Shown piece by piece: positions 61,275 to 64,000 of a stretch of DNA of 64,000 bases. Position numbers and translations under genes: made by a program. Under the pieces are notes generated by a model, which worked only from the letters and a program-made list of their open reading frames with translations, had not been told where the DNA came from and did no database searches. Numbering within the stretch: position 1 is the stretch's first letter; the number at the start of each line of letters is the position of its first letter. This DNA is from Burkholderiaceae bacterium (GTDB lineage Bacteria > Pseudomonadota > Gammaproteobacteria > Burkholderiales > Burkholderiaceae_C), in assembly GCA_024235955.1 (NCBI GenBank), contig JACKLJ010000001.1, forward strand, positions 186,001-250,000, read 5' to 3'.

Positions 61275-61314
61275 GGCCAAAAAGAAAGCGCCGCCCGCTG
61301 GAAGCGGCGGCGCT
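61275..61314 (-). terminator. Rho-independent terminator after katG
   Basis: On the minus strand AGCGCCGCCGCT and AGCGGGCGGCGCT pair with a small loop, followed by TTCTTTTTGG. It lies about 60 bases after the katG stop and converges on the tRNA terminator. Confidence 0.85.
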
Positions 61315-61372
61315 CAAGGCTTGAAGCCGGCGGACAGGTGGCCCGGGACCACCTGCCGGGTTGGGGCAAGGG

Positions 61373-63538
<2,166 letters not shown>

Positions 63539-63796
63539 GTTGACTCCTTGTATTCGTCTGCGGAGGTATGCAGCTGTCTTGAGCTACCAGGGCATCGTAG
63601 TCAGAAGCGATTGACAAGAGAAATCGGCAATCCCTAATCCGCCAATAAAAACTATCTAAGGACACGCTTCAAAACCGCCGTTTGCTGAGCGGTGCGAACG
63701 CAACGAGCCTCGAATCGTGTCTGCCGGGCTGATATGGTCGATCAACGGCGTCAACTCGGCGCGCATTCGCACCCATTTCGCGCCTTGCGGGCGCAC
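63539..63796. other. katG upstream region and left end of an IS5-family element
   Basis: The first 120 bases are AT-richer (AATCCGCCAATAAAAACTAT around 63640) and should hold the katG promoter. From about 63688, AGCGGTGCGAACGCAACGAG resembles an IS5-type terminal repeat (GGTGCGAA core). I could not see the other end, so the boundary is tentative. Confidence 0.5.
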
Positions 63797-64000
63797 TCAT
63801 GCCTCGCACAGCTGCGGCCGTTTGCGCAGCATCCACAGATTGCCCAGCATGAACAGCGTGTGCAGCTTGGCGGTGTTCTTGGCCAGGCCCCGGTAGCTCA
63901 CCTTGGTGAAGCCGAACTGGCGCTTGATGACGCGGAAGGCGTGTTCGCCCTTGGCCCGGATGCGTGCCTTCACGCGTTCGAGTTCGTCGATCAGCCGGCC
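63797..64000 (-). CDS. IS5-family transposase, C-terminal part (runs off window)
   Basis: The minus strand gives 67 residues ending in a TGA at 63797. They read ARIRAKGEHAFRVIKRQFGF, then KVSYRGLAKNTAKLHTLFML and GNLWMLRKRPQLCEA. This is the conserved C-terminus of IS5-group DDE transposases, with the final catalytic Glu in the segment KGEHAFRVIKRQFG (Glu-x6-Arg/Lys pattern). The start is beyond the right edge. The frame is open throughout the visible part, so the element may be intact. Confidence 0.85.
   Translation of the reverse strand, partial: GRLIDELERVKARIRAKGEHAFRVIKRQFGFTKVSYRGLAKNTAKLHTLFMLGNLWMLRKRPQLCEA

Noticed and set aside
63620..63660. Possible OxyR site upstream of katG
   Set aside because: Only one ATAG half-site fits; the other three expected quarters of the ATAG-N7-CTAT array do not.

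Overview
The window is high-GC bacterial chromosome. Gene content points to a betaproteobacterium of the order Burkholderiales, most likely Comamonadaceae: a complete atpIBEFHAGDC operon, the lptA-lptB-rpoN block, the dat-ybeD-lipB-lipA neighbourhood, many Bug-type periplasmic binding proteins, and a dense load of short dispersed repeats. Genus cannot be fixed from this sequence alone.

Layout. 1-2.1 kb: end of an ArnT-like glycosyltransferase, convergent with a GtrA/GT2 pair (lipid-linked sugar transfer). 2.2-10.4 kb: housekeeping genes argS, a SPOR protein, dsbA, lptA, lptB, rpoN and an RlmL-like rRNA methyltransferase. 10.6-21.0 kb: a LysR regulator diverges from a tightly coupled catabolic cluster of two CaiB-type CoA-transferases, an enoyl-CoA hydratase, an AtuA-like protein, two solute-binding proteins, a PIN-domain protein and an aldehyde dehydrogenase. 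The genes overlap by a few bases, so this looks like one inducible pathway for an acyl-CoA-linked substrate that I cannot name. 21.4-31.9 kb: accessory genes, including a glycine-rich surface protein with an IPTL-type sorting tail, a DMT exporter, an amino-acid binding protein, cardiolipin synthase, two pirins, a lipoprotein hydrolase, a small acetyltransferase and a LysR gene.

31.9-36.2 kb is a scrambled region. It holds an RHS/LysM remnant, an epimerase/TetR pair, an internally deleted gyrB tail with its hairpin, and an intact IS110-family (IS1111-type) element bounded by 13-bp sub-terminal inverted repeats. 36.2-39.9 kb: lipA, lipB, a macrodomain gene in opposite orientation, ybeD and dat. 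40.0-47.4 kb: the F1Fo ATP synthase operon. 47.5-53.7 kb: a cyclic-nucleotide-binding protein, a LemA/TPM-domain trio, and several small metabolic or uncharacterised genes. 53.8-61.2 kb: a di-haem cytochrome c, a tripartite RND efflux pump and tRNA-Arg(CCG). 61.4-64 kb: katG, then the end of an IS5-family transposase running off the right edge.

The most striking signal is a family of about 60-bp repeats carrying the core ATAGCTGCCTGCGCCC. I count 15 copies, including one weaker, plus several partial candidates. They occur in both orientations. Most lie between genes, but several lie in frame inside or at the ends of protein-coding genes: the RlmL-like methyltransferase, the AtuA-like protein, the signal peptide of a TPM protein and the tail of the efflux adaptor. 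This resembles the behaviour of Rickettsia palindromic elements. Two other repeat classes (about 127 bp and a GC-rich type) also shape gene ends and starts.
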